NCBI GenBank assembly: GCA_003255025.1
Contig: QANY01002375.1
Span: forward strand, 2,238,647 to 2,302,646
Reading direction: 5' to 3'
From: Datisca glomerata
Lineage: Eukaryota; Streptophyta; Magnoliopsida; Cucurbitales; Datiscaceae
Length of the DNA stretch: 64,000 nucleotides
The translations under genes were made by a program, and so were the position numbers. The notes below the pieces were generated by a model. The model did not search any database, was not told the DNA's origin, and saw only the letters and a list, made by a program, of their open reading frames with translations. How positions within the stretch are numbered: the first letter of the stretch is position 1; each line of letters starts with the position of its first letter. Shown here one piece after another: positions 47,050-59,423 of the stretch.

Positions 47050-48485
47050 GACGCTTTTCCAGCATCGGTTTTTTGTAGTAGATATTTCTTTCCTTCTCAT
47101 TGTCCCTTCCTTCTCTATGAGTGCCATAACCATTTCGAAGATGCAGATTGGTTGCTTCCCGCTGTCTCTCTTGACTTCCTCGTGATTGTCCTTTTCTATT
47201 TCTCATTTTTGCTCTTCTTATTTTTTACGAACTGATGAAGGTAACCATCTTTGGTTAGCTTTTCGATGCAGTCTTTAAGCTAGAAACAATCCTTCGTGTA
47301 ATGTCCGTTGCTCATGTGAAAGGAGCAATACTTGTATTTATGCTTGTAGCTTGGTTATTTTGAATTTCCTCCTACTTGTTGAATCTCACGTCTTCTCTTT
47401 CAATTCCGTTTGACTTTTTCCTTTTAGATTTTGAACTTCTTTCCCATTTTCTTGACTCCTCAGTCTTCCATTTAGTGGCCTTCAGTAGGGTTCTTTTCTC
47501 TTCCTCCAGAGTCATGTAGGCTTGCGCCCGCTGGAAGGTTTCTACCATGGACATTGATTTCATTTTAGATACATATTTGAACAAGGGTGAGTTCGGGTCT
47601 AACCCCCGTCTGAAGACCAGCCTGGAAACTCGGTCATCACACTCTCGACTTTCCCCATTTTGTCCTTAAATTTGTGGGTGTATTCCCGTAGAGACTCCTC
47701 TCACTTGGCGGAAAATGTCAAGAGATATTTTGTATCCTCCATGACCGCCTGATAGGTAGAGTGCTGTTTTAGGAAGACAAAATACATAACAGTAAAATTA
47801 GTAGTCGAATGAACATGGTGGGGAACATCTTGCACATCATTTTATCCTCATTTGCTACAGCTCCATTACTTATTCGAATCACTGGAGGTGGTCTACGGGG
47901 TCTATTTTCCCTTCGTAACATTTAAATTTAGGGGCCATAAACTTTCTCGGTGCGGGTGTCGTTTGGACTTTAGGGCTCAATGAAGTATGAGTGAGGGATT
48001 CAAGGTTGGTCTTTCTCGTACTTCCCAAGATTTCTCATCTTCCATCATTTTCCGGTCCAAAAACTCCTCTACCGCCTCTTCCGTTATGACCTAGGACTGG
48101 CAAGCTTCTCCCATAGCCTCATTCATGTGGTTTTGGGATTTGAAATCTACTTCCTCTCATTGTATGTTTCTGTTATCCTCGTGGTTCTCCTATCTTACAT
48201 CTTGTCTATTGCCCCCAAGTGGAATTCTCGTTCCTCATTATTATTCACGCTTTGACTGACTTCATCGTGTGTCCTTGCCAGCTCTTGCTCAAACGTGTTG
48301 ATCTGGTCCGGCACAGTCTGCCATGCGCTGTGCAGTGCCACTGTATTCCTCCTTTTCATTTCATGCATTCCGTTTAGGATTTTCTGTAGCATTTCCATCG
48401 GTGGAGTTGGTTGATCAATAAGATCATCTCCATTTTTTATCCTGTTGTCTTCATTTAAGGCTGTGTTTGATATGGTTCTAGGCAT
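47050..48485 (-). pseudogene. gag of Tat element 3
   Basis: It starts at 48485 with MPRTISNTALNEDNRIKNGD, about 45 bases from the primer site. It continues MLQKILNGMHEMKRRNTVAL, then ELARTHDEVSQ, to 48195, where the frame breaks. Further fragments run to about 47050, among them MVETFQRAQAYMTLEEEKR (47560-47500) and the Cys/His finger region near 47320-47250. Multiple stops are present. Confidence 0.78.
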
Positions 48486-48547
48486 GTTTAGTATTTTCGG
48501 GCTAGGTTTCTTGAGCTTTCTTTCGTCTCTTAATGAAAGCATCAAAA

Positions 48548-49071
48548 TGTAAAGGAATTTTTCCTCCACACTAATAGAGTCTGATTGATAATGATTAAGA
48601 TATTAGAGAGTGAGAGAGAGAGAGAGTAGTCAATGCACAGAGTAATTTTTTGAGTTGTATTGAATTGGATTGATCTTCTCATTTATTATCCAAGCCCTTA
48701 TATAGACCACATGTTATAAATAGAATAATAATTTTGACAATAAAATAATAAAAATGAGGGGAATGATTACCATCTCCCCTATAAGAGGGGAATGACCACA
48801 ATTTCCCTTATATTTTCAGAGATTTTATTACACCTATAGGATCTCACTCATACTCGTGGGATCTCTTATCAGGTGTGGGCTCCTTCACTCTATCAATTCC
48901 TTTCAACTGTCTCATCCCTTAGTCTTCCAACCGCCAAATCAGTCGTGGCCACGTGATCTTTTCTCTTGAATCAAATCTCCTTCTTCTCGTTCTCGCGAGG
49001 GGAGATCTTTTCACTACTTTTTGGTTGATCCTTTCCGTCCATGTGGCATAGTACAGGTTTTTTGCTTGTTT
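48548..49071 (-). repeat. 5' LTR of Tat element 3
   Basis: In plus-strand order it runs TGTAAAGG to about TTGCTTGTTTG (the final CA has mutated). It aligns with 34203-34712. The minus strand carries CTATATAAGGG near 48700, the likely promoter TATA box. The primer site TGATGCTTTCATTA lies just inside at 48530-48543. Confidence 0.85.
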
Positions 49072-49245
49072 GGTCGATAAAAATCTTTAGCGACAAAAAT
49101 TAGATTTAGTTAGTGAAAGGTTTTACTGACATTCTACTACATACGAACTTTTAGAGGCGAGCATTTAATCGTTAAAAGCTTTACCAACGACTTTTGAGGC
49201 TTTTACCGACACAAATATTCATCGTCGATGATAAACGAGAGAGCC
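49072..49245. mobile_element. CACTA-like subterminal sequence, right of Tat element 3
   Basis: It contains GGTTTTACTGACATT, CTTTACCAACGACTTTTGAG and TTTTACCGACACAAATATTC, the same style of short repeats as 33880-34202. It suggests that Tat element 3 landed in an older CACTA-type or similar element. No transposase and no clear terminal repeat are seen. Confidence 0.35.
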
Positions 49246-51728
49246 CTAGAGTCTCATCAAGGTTATCCCCTGATCCTCCAGTGATTGAATCTTGTTTTAT
49301 ATTTATCTTCAGCCCTTTTCTTCTTTTATCTCTCTCTTTAATCCTCCTAGCTCTTTTCCTACTCCTTTCATTATCATTTTCACAGCCATTCCCATTCCTC
49401 TCGTGTCGGCCCCACTTTTGTCAGGCCCAATATCGTCATATATGACTTCTCTATCTATTTCAGTTTATTCATGATTGACTCTTCTTCCTACGACAAGTGT
49501 TAATGCATCCACCAATGTAGATTAGAGCCACCAAAAACTTCAGAGTTTCGAGAAACAAGCCCTTTTTACCCTGTTCAAAAGATGAAAAAGGCATGACCTC
49601 TGCCAACAAGATCTGGTCGGGACAAGGCCTATTATATAAAGGCCCAACCCTTACGAGATTTAGATCCATCATTCAATACTCCATCTTTTTTTCACAAGAC
49701 CCAATTGATATCAGGAAGAAGAGACTCGGAAGCCTGAAGACAAGGAATCTAGGAAAGATTCAGCGACAATCGGTAGCACATGGTCAAACTTAGGTTCTCA
49801 GCCATATCTTCCTCCTCCAGCTCAGAATGTCCCTACTTAGGGACTTTGTTAATCCAGTGCTCCTACATGGCAAACAAATAGTAACAGAGGATGGAAGGGG
49901 ATTCATTTCTCAATTATTCTCTAGTGGGTAATGGATTTACCATTTTTCTCACTCCCGCTCCGTTTCCTCTTCTCGTATAGAATTAAGGAAGAAGAAATGT
50001 TATTTCCTCGTTAACCAAAGTTGTGCCCTAATTTCGCTAACAAGAGATGGTGGGAGTGAGATAAGCTCTGATTTCGCCGTGATTTCATTGATCTCTTGCC
50101 CTAATTTAACTGAACGGACAATTATAAAAGTCTCAAAATTGATCAAGTCTTAGCACGTGAACAATACATTTGGTTTTCTTAACATGTTGAAAATGAATGA
50201 CATAGATGACGGTTTTAAAGTTAAGAGACTAATGTCATTTTTTGAGTTTTAGAGCCCAATTGTCCAAAGACCCAGAGGGAGCCATAGGAGGCTTGTACAC
50301 CCTGATTTATTAGTGAGTTTAACTTGTTTCTTTTTTTTTCGAAGTTATAAGTTTTTAAGGATAATTAAATATTATGATTCGAATTCATAATCTCTTAAAT
50401 ATGTGTGTCAGCGTTAAACACATGTTTCAAGGCATCTAATTAGTGTACTAATACAACTACTAGCTGTATTTTCTTTAAAGCTAGAGATCTCAAGTTCAAT
50501 AATAATTAAAAAAAAGTGACATTATTCATCTTGAAAATGACTGTTAATGTGACATAATCATCTCAGCCATGTATTTCAATTAATTTTTTTTACATTTGAC
50601 TAGAGAAATGAGTCTCAAGTACGACTATTTATTAAAATAAGTGAACAACTTATTATTATCAATATTCATTTTTAACAACATGGTGTAATTATGTCAAGTC
50701 AATAGTAAAAAGAGCTCATCGGCACCTTATAGATCAAAAGATAAACGATTGGCCCAATTATTTAAGCTTTCTACACATATTTAATCAAAGCATGTAAGCA
50801 ACTCACCGCATTTAATATTAATTTTTGACCAATTATTTTTATAAACCCAATGCGTTGGCTTTTATATCTGTTAAGAAAGTAAGTTACCCGATATTCTCTC
50901 TATTTGTTGGCAATAAATTGTATTTTTATACAAGCCATGAACCACTATTGGAGAAAACTTAATAGTTATAGTAGCTGTTCAATTAAATGCACCTCAAAGT
51001 CAACAAGAATAATGTGCAATTAAGGCTTAGCTATAATTGACACATCCAAATTAATCATTGAAATGGATCTACCTTTAAAAATGTTTGTGTTAAACTACAA
51101 TCCAATGACCAATTAAAGCTCCATTTGGCCAACTTATTTATACTCAAAGTCCTAATTTCTCTCTCTTTTTTGTGCAATAATTCAGATTCATCATTTCAAA
51201 TAAGAATTTTAATAGAGCGGACAAGTGGATAAGAAGATAAAATAGTTCAAGATAGACATTCCAGTGATATCATGAATTAAAGTTGAGTGTAACTAACGTA
51301 GCGGGTATTATTAGAATTCAAAAATTAAATATGTTTGTACGAGAACAATATTAAATTAGGTGATCATTTAGAAAAAATTTGTGTTGCACTCTTTTTAAAA
51401 AAAATCTTTTACCATAAACACGGGAATTTTATGAAAATTGATCCCGGATCACACAGAAGCTAAAGAAAAACTCATAAATGTAAATATAAAGAAAAAATAT
51501 TTACTTACAACTTAGGTTGTACATACAAATGTAGAATCCAAATTCATTCGTACAAACATCTCTCTCTCACTATATCCTCAACTTTTCATTAACTGATTCA
51601 TAATGACCACAAGAATGTGTGGAAATTCCAAATCCGCCCCATTATGCGCAGACTGATGGAACAAAAACAAATTAAAAACCTCAAAAAAAGGCGACCACTC
51701 AAATTACTTTTTTACCCATAGAAATTAA
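49246..51728. other. Intergenic stretch
   Basis: This is mostly AT-rich. Near 49620-49650 the plus strand has a TATA-like TTATATAAAGGCCCAACC, of the kind found in LTR promoters, but no partner LTR was found. The stretch 50.3-51.7 kb holds nothing recognisable and includes the 3' flank of the gene at 51729. Confidence 0.45.
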
Positions 51729-52202
51729 TTATACTCCGGTAACATCTTCGGAGATACTCTCGAGATGCGGCTGCCAGATCTCAACACGGCTGTGCCGGCG
51801 TTCCCGACGAAAAGATTTCTTGTCGGAGATGATATCCGTTAAGTAACGATCACAGTCGTCAGAGACGGCATTAGTTTGAGACTTTTTACTCCTTCTAGAA
51901 GACTTCTTCTTAATGCTATTAGTTGTCGCTCTTTTCTTCTCCGGCACAGAAGTTGACGGAATCAAGAAGTAAATGCTGCCTCTTTTAAGCTCCGACTCCG
52001 GCGAGAGAATTAAAATCCGACGGACAACCCCTTGTGAACAAGGTTTGCTTAAGACATGATTGGGATTGGCTTTGAGAATCTCACCGGCTGTGATGGGATG
52101 CATAATCTCTTCTACGTGACCGTTCAGATGGACTATACGGATCAAATCTAGTGCTCCACATGGAAGAACACATGCCAAACAACACCTTAGGCTGTTACCC
52201 AT
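51729..52202 (-). CDS. DUF4228/PADRE-type small protein with N-myristoylation signal
   Basis: A single-exon gene of 157 residues. I prefer the ATG at 52202 over the one three codons upstream because it gives MGNSLRCC: Gly-2 with Ser/Cys behind it fits N-myristoylation and palmitoylation, as in most DUF4228 proteins. The N-terminal half reads LDLIRIVHLNGHVEEIMHPI, then TAGEILKANPNHVL, the conserved core of this plant family. A Pro/Ser-containing middle, a basic Lys/Arg/Ser stretch (KKKSSRRSKKSQ) and the C-terminal WQPHLESISEDV follow. Members are plant-specific, often stress- or pathogen-responsive, and of unknown biochemical role. A TATA box lies about 90 bases upstream, with a GA-rich leader between. 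The frame is intact, so it is probably functional. Confidence 0.9.
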   Translation of the reverse strand: MGNSLRCCLACVLPCGALDLIRIVHLNGHVEEIMHPITAGEILKANPNHVLSKPCSQGVVRRILILSPESELKRGSIYFLIPSTSVPEKKRATTNSIKKKSSRRSKKSQTNAVSDDCDRYLTDIISDKKSFRRERRHSRVEIWQPHLESISEDVTGV

Positions 52203-52286
52203 CTTTATCAATTACTCTGTCTCTCTTTCTCTCTCTCAAAAACTTCCTGTAACCTTGAGAACTTGATGGGGGAGAGTAGAAAATGT

Positions 52287-52298
52287 GTTATATATAGG
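52287..52298 (-). promoter_or_regulatory. TATA box of the DUF4228 gene
   Basis: The minus strand reads CCTATATATAAC about 90 bases before the start codon. Between them lies a GA-rich tract (52212-52240) that would fall in the 5' untranslated leader. Confidence 0.7.
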
Positions 52299-52299
52299 A

Positions 52300-53040
52300 A
52301 AGACCATACTCATGCGAACAAAAAAGTATATTATATAATATGGAAAGAAAATGACCAAAATGTCTTAGTCATCAATTTTTTAATAATAATTTTAGTTCTA
52401 GATCAAATAAGTTATAGACTAAATTTTAATGGATTAAATAATGTATCGTTCATAATTTTTATTTTATTGTTCATTAAAATAATTATTAAATTAACATAAA
52501 AATGATGTTTGACATATTATTTGATCAATTAAATATTTAATCAATCATGATAAGGTAAAATTTACTCTTTCAAATAATGATCGTTTTAGTCTTCCATGGG
52601 TTTCTTTTTTATACTCGCTGGATAATGATATGATTGATTAACTTAATATGCCCAGGAATGCTATGATTAAAAGTGGCCTTAGAGCAGATGGGCATAGGCT
52701 TCTTAAGTTATTGGAAAAGTGGTGATTTGAGTATAATATATGGCGCTTAATTAGAGCCATAGGGTGGCTAAAAGGGAACAAAATTGCGCATCTCACATTC
52801 TCATTCGCATAATATGAAATTGATTTGTTTTAGCAATTCATATTCTTTCTAATAAAAAATTTTGGGTAAAAAAAATTTAGATCAATAATTCTACACTGCT
52901 AATATTTAGACTAAGTCTTATTTAACCAAATAATCTATCAATTAACCATGAGTTGATTTTATAACTTATTTGAATGAGTGATAAAACATCAACTTATTAA
53001 TGGTTGACACATCATTTGAAAAATATATTGATGTCAAAAA
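52300..53040. other. Upstream region of the DUF4228 gene
   Basis: AT-rich promoter and intergenic DNA; no gene seen on the plus strand. Confidence 0.5.
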
Positions 53041-53089
53041 CTTCAACTGTTAGGTAGCATGCAATATTCTCCCAACAATACTGATACTT

Positions 53090-53740
53090 GTCTCTCTCCT
53101 GCTAAGTATGGTCGTCCTCCTAATCTGAGATCTGCAAAACATAAACAAATAACCCGAAGATGAGAAGAACTAGAGGTGCTTACCTCGCCTAAAGGCCTCT
53201 TATGCCTAAATCAGCGTCTTGGCATTATTTCAGCATAATATCTTTAAGGGAAAAATGACTTACCTCTCTCTTCAGTAGATGAGGATATTTGTACCTGAAA
53301 CCTTATTAGAGAAGTGTGTCGAGGGAGCCTCGAGGGCGTGCTACAGAAACTTCCTGGAACACGATGTTTGTCCTGACTGTTTTTTATTGGACGGAAGGGA
53401 GGTGACCCTTGACATAAAGTGATGGGCACTAAATGTCGATTGTGTTTTTGAGGTGACATATCAGAGGTTGATCTGCCACCCTACAACAACGATTGGACCC
53501 GTTGGATTCTCGGGCTTGAGAGGTGCCACCTGGGATGTTACTTTCGGCGAGTAATGATAACCCTACTACTCAGGGTTATGCAGGCTCTCTTCACGAGCTC
53601 GATCATTGCCATCTTATGTAAGCTCGGGCTATGCAACCCGAGCTCCTGGGACTGACCAGCTAAGGCAGTTCTTCACCTTCAACACTTTTTCCTCGTTGTT
53701 GACTCTCTATTGATGCAATACGTGTTGCCTTGCCATTGGT
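53090..53740. other. GC-richer island of unknown origin
   Basis: It has clearly higher GC than both flanks. It includes GTAAGCTCGGGCTATGCAACC and related AGCTCGGG/CCCGAGCT pairs at 53600-53655, and CTCGGGCTTGAGAGG. Short frames exist but show no domain. It resembles a fragment of an LTR or other repeat, which I cannot name. Confidence 0.4.
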
Positions 53741-53912
53741 GTTCGGAAAAATTCTCATCACAGTTACTGACATATGATTTAAACTAACATTTATCACTTT
53801 ATTCACATATATAGAATTTACAAAGGAAATGACAATCATGAGAATCAAGGACTTATCATTTTTCTCCATTATCGTTTTTCTTTGATTTTTCTCAATAAAT
53901 TTCTACATCGAT

Positions 53913-54719
53913 GACACCTAACAATTTTTTTAAACGATCAAGATTTTTTTTCTCAGAGCAAAACAAATCAATTTAACTCTAGTTAAGAATATTTTAGTAA
54001 CTTAGCCCAAAATTAAATTGTCCACTCTCTAAATATTTTAGTTTAAATAATTTTCTCATACGAACTATTTTATTTATGTTAATAAACTGCTAAGGGAAGA
54101 ATTATCTTGCAGAGAAAGTTGAACTCGTTTTCTTTACGTAAAAATATTAACAAATTAGATTATATGTTTCTTTTTTTCCTTCATTCTTGTTGAACCTACA
54201 AATTCATTTCATATATGTTGAGGCAGTGTTCGGCATTCTAAATTAATCTCGTGAGCACAAAATTTTCTACATTATAAATTGTGTTCTTATATTATAGGAA
54301 ATTTACACTAGCAAGTATGATGAAGACAGTCATATCGCAAGGCCGGTAATATTTAGAAATCAATTTGTAACCGAAAGTTGATGTCTACAATTTTAGAATT
54401 TTCCATATCAAATTTATAACAGGCAACTTACGTTTACTTTTTAACGTTAAAAATAAGCTATTGTAATTAAGCTTTTCACGTAAAAAAATAAGTTCAACTT
54501 TCTCAGCAATGAGGCATTTCTTCCCCTTGCACTTGTTTAAGGTGTGTGAATATTGTATAAACTAAAATATTTAGTTTTTTAGGGAAGAGTAGGCAGTAGA
54601 GCCAAATTTATTTTGGGTCAACTCTGTAAAAATATGTTTAACTAGAGTTAAATGTGTTGATTTGCTCATTAATAAGAAAAATAAACCATTACCGTTTACA
54701 AAAAAATTATTAGGTGTCA
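53913..54719. mobile_element. Foldback element with long inverted arms
   Basis: The arm 53913-54141 starts GACACCTAACAATTTTTT and is matched in reverse complement by 54471-54719, which ends TTATTAGGTGTC. Inner ends also pair: GAGAAAGTTGAAC at about 54112 with GTTCAACTTTCTC at about 54492. The spacer is about 330 bases. Weaker similarity extends outward to about 53838 and 54795. There is no coding content; the type is foldback or large MITE. Confidence 0.75.
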
Positions 54720-54799
54720 CAAATCTAAGAATATTGTGTTGACAGAAATTGAGGAAAATATGTAATAGAGAGGAGTCAAGTCCGAGAATCAAATGACTA

Positions 54800-57700
54800 T
54801 ACGTCCAAGTAATTAAGCTGGTCGATCATCCTAAAAGTGTGGTGTCATTGGTGTGATGTAAACTATTAAAAAAATTTAGTAGTGAAAACACATTTGAGTG
54901 ATAACTACATCTTAGGTTCATGCTCCATCTCTCCATTTTTCCGACAACATGACGATGGAGTCGTAACCAATTCAGGCATTAGAATGGGAAACATGCACGG
55001 AAGATGTAAGATTGGCTTAGAGTGAATATAAATGTGAGTGAAGTTCAATTTTCTTTTTCTTTCTTTAATTTCTTCAAGTTGTAAGTACATCCTATGTCTC
55101 CCAACAAGCAGTTAAGCACCCTAGCTAATTGGGTCGCCGGCCGGATCATCTAGGCCAACTAAGTTAACATTTTTTCTGTCATTATTTTGTGTTTATTATA
55201 TAAGAGAAAGCAATGAATTGAAGTGGTAAAGTGTAATGAATAGGAAAATACAAAGCCAATCCAAAGTGTCTAGCGATGAGTTGAAAGACCTCTATTTATA
55301 GAGAGACTTTTAGATGGGGTCCACTCTAACTAATCTCTTGATTAATTTGCCTTGATCCTTACGTAATGATACATTGACAAGCCTGTTGAGATGACATCAG
55401 TCATTGCTCATAATAACCATAGCCGAGTGGATCATGTTATCTTTATGAAAGATTCTCATGTACGCTATTTTCACATTGCACCATATGTCACGTGCAGTGA
55501 CAGCAAATACAAGAAGGAATAGCATGGAGAGCGCGCCACATTGATGAGATAGACAATATTTATCTGGGATCCAAATAGTATGCAGCTTATCCTTATGTCT
55601 TTATTTCAAAACTTTTTTTTTGAAAAGTTCTCGTATTTTTATAGTGTGTTAGGCATCAAGAGACGACATCATCAAAATCTTCAATTTTTAGAAACCTTTC
55701 ATATTTTCAAAATCTCTAGTCTTTTGAAAACCTTTCCTTTTTATTCAAATTCTCCAGTTTTATGGAAACCTTTCCTTTTTTTCATCATCATCAAATTTTC
55801 TAGAACCCGTCATCATGTCCTGTAATTCTCCCCATTTAGAAGAGAGACATGTGATCGGTAGGGTTTTCTCATTTCACATCATTCTGAGTCACAACAATTC
55901 ATAAGATATAACTTCTTTATCATCCCCTTTTGCCTTCTTGTCCAATTCTTTGCACAATCCCTGTTTATTGATTTTGCAAACCATCATTGTCCTATATTAC
56001 CATTGCACAAATGAAGCTCTCTCGTGGATCAATCTCGCAAATAAACACTTTAGATGATTAATCATAGTGTAGAAATAGCGTGGTGAGAAGAATCAGTGCT
56101 GGTGGAGTGTCGTTTGCATGGACTGTGTGACGATGCCTCGGCACCGTTGCACTTCCCATGCAACAGCGCCTTTCCGTTGATTTTTTTCTTTTGATTTATT
56201 TCTTTTTTGAATTCATGAATCAATATCTTGTTTTTTTCTTGTTGAGTCTTATAAAAAAATTTCAAACCATTCTTACTGCTCCTAAAGGTTTAAGGGCGAA
56301 ACATTTTTATTTTTCATTTTACCTTTTAAGTTCCATTAACATATTAGTACACGTTAGGTATTTCACATTTTTTATGTAATTCACTTATAATGAAGTTTAT
56401 ATTTTATTACATAAATATTTTATAAACTTAAATATTTTTATAATATGTTATAATTAGGAATGTAAATGTCCATAAAGAAAGATTTTGAGATCATTTATAC
56501 AATGAACATTTATTTCTTTAGTTTATAAGGGTTTGTTGATTAGTATATCGTAATATTAATATTAGGTAAATTTATATGGGGAACATAAAACTTCAAACAG
56601 ATAGTTTAGAGAAAATGATTCTATAGTATGAAAAATTATACAAATGTGTACTATGCTCAAGCATTAAAACTGATATTCTTAATTTGTATACATAAATAGT
56701 GTTATGATTGGTTGTTGTCCATTTACAAGAATTTTTTAGTTAAATATGATAAATTCACGTTTATATATGCTATTAGATTTATTTCTTTTAGTTTTGTACT
56801 AAATGTAACAATGTCTAACGTATATTATACATACTTTTCATTTAGTATATATAAATAACTATTGATTGGCCTTGATTGTTGTACTTAGCTTCTCCGACAG
56901 GTCGAAACATTTCTTTTTTTTTTTTTTCCTTTACTTTAAAGGTTTCCTCTTAAGTACTTAACAAAATATGCAATATTCAAGAACTTGAGGTTCTCTTGCA
57001 AGGCCATCTTTGCTGGCACTGAAATTTCAAACCATATATCGAACTAGCATATAAAATATTAACAATACGATATATATTCCAACTACTAAAACAAAATAAA
57101 ATCCACCCTTTAAAATCTATTAAAACCAATTAAAACTTGATTTAAATTTTAATCTGTTTATATATTACTTTCAAACACTTTGACGTCAATTTTTCTTTTT
57201 ATAAATTTGCATATTAGTGAATGCCAATATACTAAAGTGTGTTATAATGATCAATTTTTTAGAACAATATATGTGTCTGTTTATGTGATCAATTATTTGC
57301 TAAAATGAAACTAATACACATTCGAGAACGAAGCTTCATAGATAGATCAGGCGTAATTAGGCCACCGATTAAGAACAAAAACTTTAGATTTTTAATTAGC
57401 AAAAACAATAATGGTGTAAGGAACGCACGAGGCATGGCATGAGATTCCCATATAAGGTGAGATTGAATCTAAAATTAGAGTGAAACTAATTATAATTAGA
57501 ACAACGTGATTGACTATCTGTCTTTGCACTAAAGCCAAGGTAGGAAACATCATATATAATTAATAAGTTGTGGCAGTTTAAGAATAAGGAACATTTTTTA
57601 ATTAATTAAGATCACTAATTAAATCCCAAATACTTTCCTAAGTACCAACTACTTCCGTGGTACGTACTTTTTTTTTCTAAGCAATAATCATCTCGTACCC

Positions 57701-59348
57701 AAATTAATTAAAGGCTTAATTTATTAGTAATCAAAGTGTTAATTATCTTTAGGAACAGTTACCAAGATGTTTTTTTTTGTAAATCTTGAACCTAAGATAT
57801 GGGATTTTCAATGTGTATTTATTTGTTTGCTGAAAGTCAAGGTCACCTAACTAGTTTGCCATTAGGTCACTGAATTTTGGTTTCTGTCTTAATTTTTCCA
57901 AATTCCAAAAGCAGCATATTTCCGACCTTGTGTTAGTTTAAGTTCTAATGAGATTTTGGTGTCTGTAGAGTGATGCAACAGAGGAACATTGTCCATGATT
58001 AATGCCAAAAATAGGTTAGGATCCAATTTCGGAATGTAATCATCTAATAAAATGTCTTGAACGTTTAGCAAAAGTTATGGATATTATTTAAAGTTATGTT
58101 TGGAGTATGCTCAAAAACAAGGAGAACAAATGAAAACCTGGTTTCATTTTGTTTGTTTGTTTTCTCACAGAAAAAAAAATGAATTATTCATAAACAAGTT
58201 TTTATCAAATGTGTATTTTAATTTTAATTGATTTTAAAATTATTTTTAAACAAGTTTTCATAAAATATTCACTAAAATATATACTATTTGAAATACTTTT
58301 CGAATATTATATCTTAAAAAAACTATTTCGTTTGTTTTTACGTTTTCAAATGGAAAGAATTTTTTTTTTAATATATTATCAATTCTTTCACTTTCATTTC
58401 CATTTCCTCTTTCTTTCTTGATATAGCCTATAAAAACGTAAAACTAGTTTAAGTAACAGTTCAATTGATAATAATATATTTCACATTGAAGAAAGACGAG
58501 TCATCCAGTAAAGCTCACTATAAATTTTAAGCATGAGAGGAGACGACTGCAATGGTCTATTAGATGTTATAAGCGAAAAAAGAGCAGAAAACAAAATGAA
58601 AGTAAATCAATTATAATATCACATTTAAGATTTAACACATAAGTATAACTTTTTAATCAGAAAACTAATTAGTAGTTGGATTATTTGTGAGGGAGGCCAC
58701 TGGTCAGTAGATTGATGGTCACTAAAATCTTCCAATACCTAATGAGAACCCCAAGAAAAAAATTGGGTGGAATGTCAAGCTCTACCGAAGTATGAGATCC
58801 AAAGCCAATCCAAATGTAGGGTTTGATTTTATGCACTATCTAAATCAATATATGTTTTGGTATGTACTAACCTCAATATATCATAGTCATACCAATGCAT
58901 ATGGTCTCTTTGATAGACCCACAACATGTGGCGCTATGCCCCATTTTATATTTTTAGGATATCCTCTGTTGTGTGTATAAGATTGAAATAGTTGTTGCAC
59001 ATTGGATGGACATAGCTAGATATTTAGAAATCCATGGGGACAAATCTTCTCTTCTCTTGGGCAAGTAAATCATGGTTGAAACCTCTGCTAGTTATTTGAT
59101 ATTTATTTATCATGTTTATTTGCAATAATCTTTAAATTAGGTTGACAATTATAACTTACTGGTAACTTTAGTGTACTTCGACCGTGATTAGGTAATTGAA
59201 TTACCTCCGAAAGGTAGGCTAACCTTGACAAGCTCATTCCTGTTTTGAAGTGAAGTTACATTTGTGTCATTCCACATTTTTTGTGCTACTAATAAATACA
59301 TGCGTTACACGTTGATAAATTATAATATTCTTTGTCCAACATAAAATA
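54800..59348. other. Long intergenic region
   Basis: No gene is supported. Items seen: a TATA-like CTATAAATAGAGG on the minus strand at about 55290-55305, inside sequence that looks like an LTR promoter; a degenerate tandem repeat of about 40 bp with GAAACCTTTCCTTTTT at 55677-55805; and several long A/T runs (for example 56912-56928). The rest is AT-rich without structure I can name. Confidence 0.45.
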
Positions 59349-59423
59349 TTGATCTACACATATTCTTTTTAGAACTAAAATATATAATATATTTTAGTTC
59401 TAAAAAGAATATGTGTAGATCAA
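59349..59423. repeat. Perfect 75-bp palindrome
   Basis: The arms are 37 bases, starting TTGATCTACACATATTCTTT and ending AAGAATATGTGTAGATCAA, with a single central base at 59386 and no mismatch. It would extrude as a hairpin or cruciform. Confidence 0.95.

Larger units (their letters stand above)
34203..49071 (-). mobile_element. Tat-lineage gypsy retrotransposon (element 3) with nested copia
   Basis: Two LTRs bound it: 34203-34712 (3' LTR) and 48548-49071 (5' LTR). From the 5' end on the minus strand come the primer site, gag, protease, reverse transcriptase, RNase H, second RNase H, integrase, a tandem repeat and the antisense ORF. The block 37117-43865 between the tandem repeat and the integrase end is a later copia insertion. 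No target duplication was found at the outer ends, so one side may be rearranged. Confidence 0.85.

Noticed and set aside
54571..54792. 73-codon minus-strand frame
   Set aside because: It lies across the right arm of the foldback; the left arm does not keep the frame.
57889..58071. 60-codon minus-strand frame
   Set aside because: No recognisable motif, AT-rich surroundings, no promoter or neighbour support.
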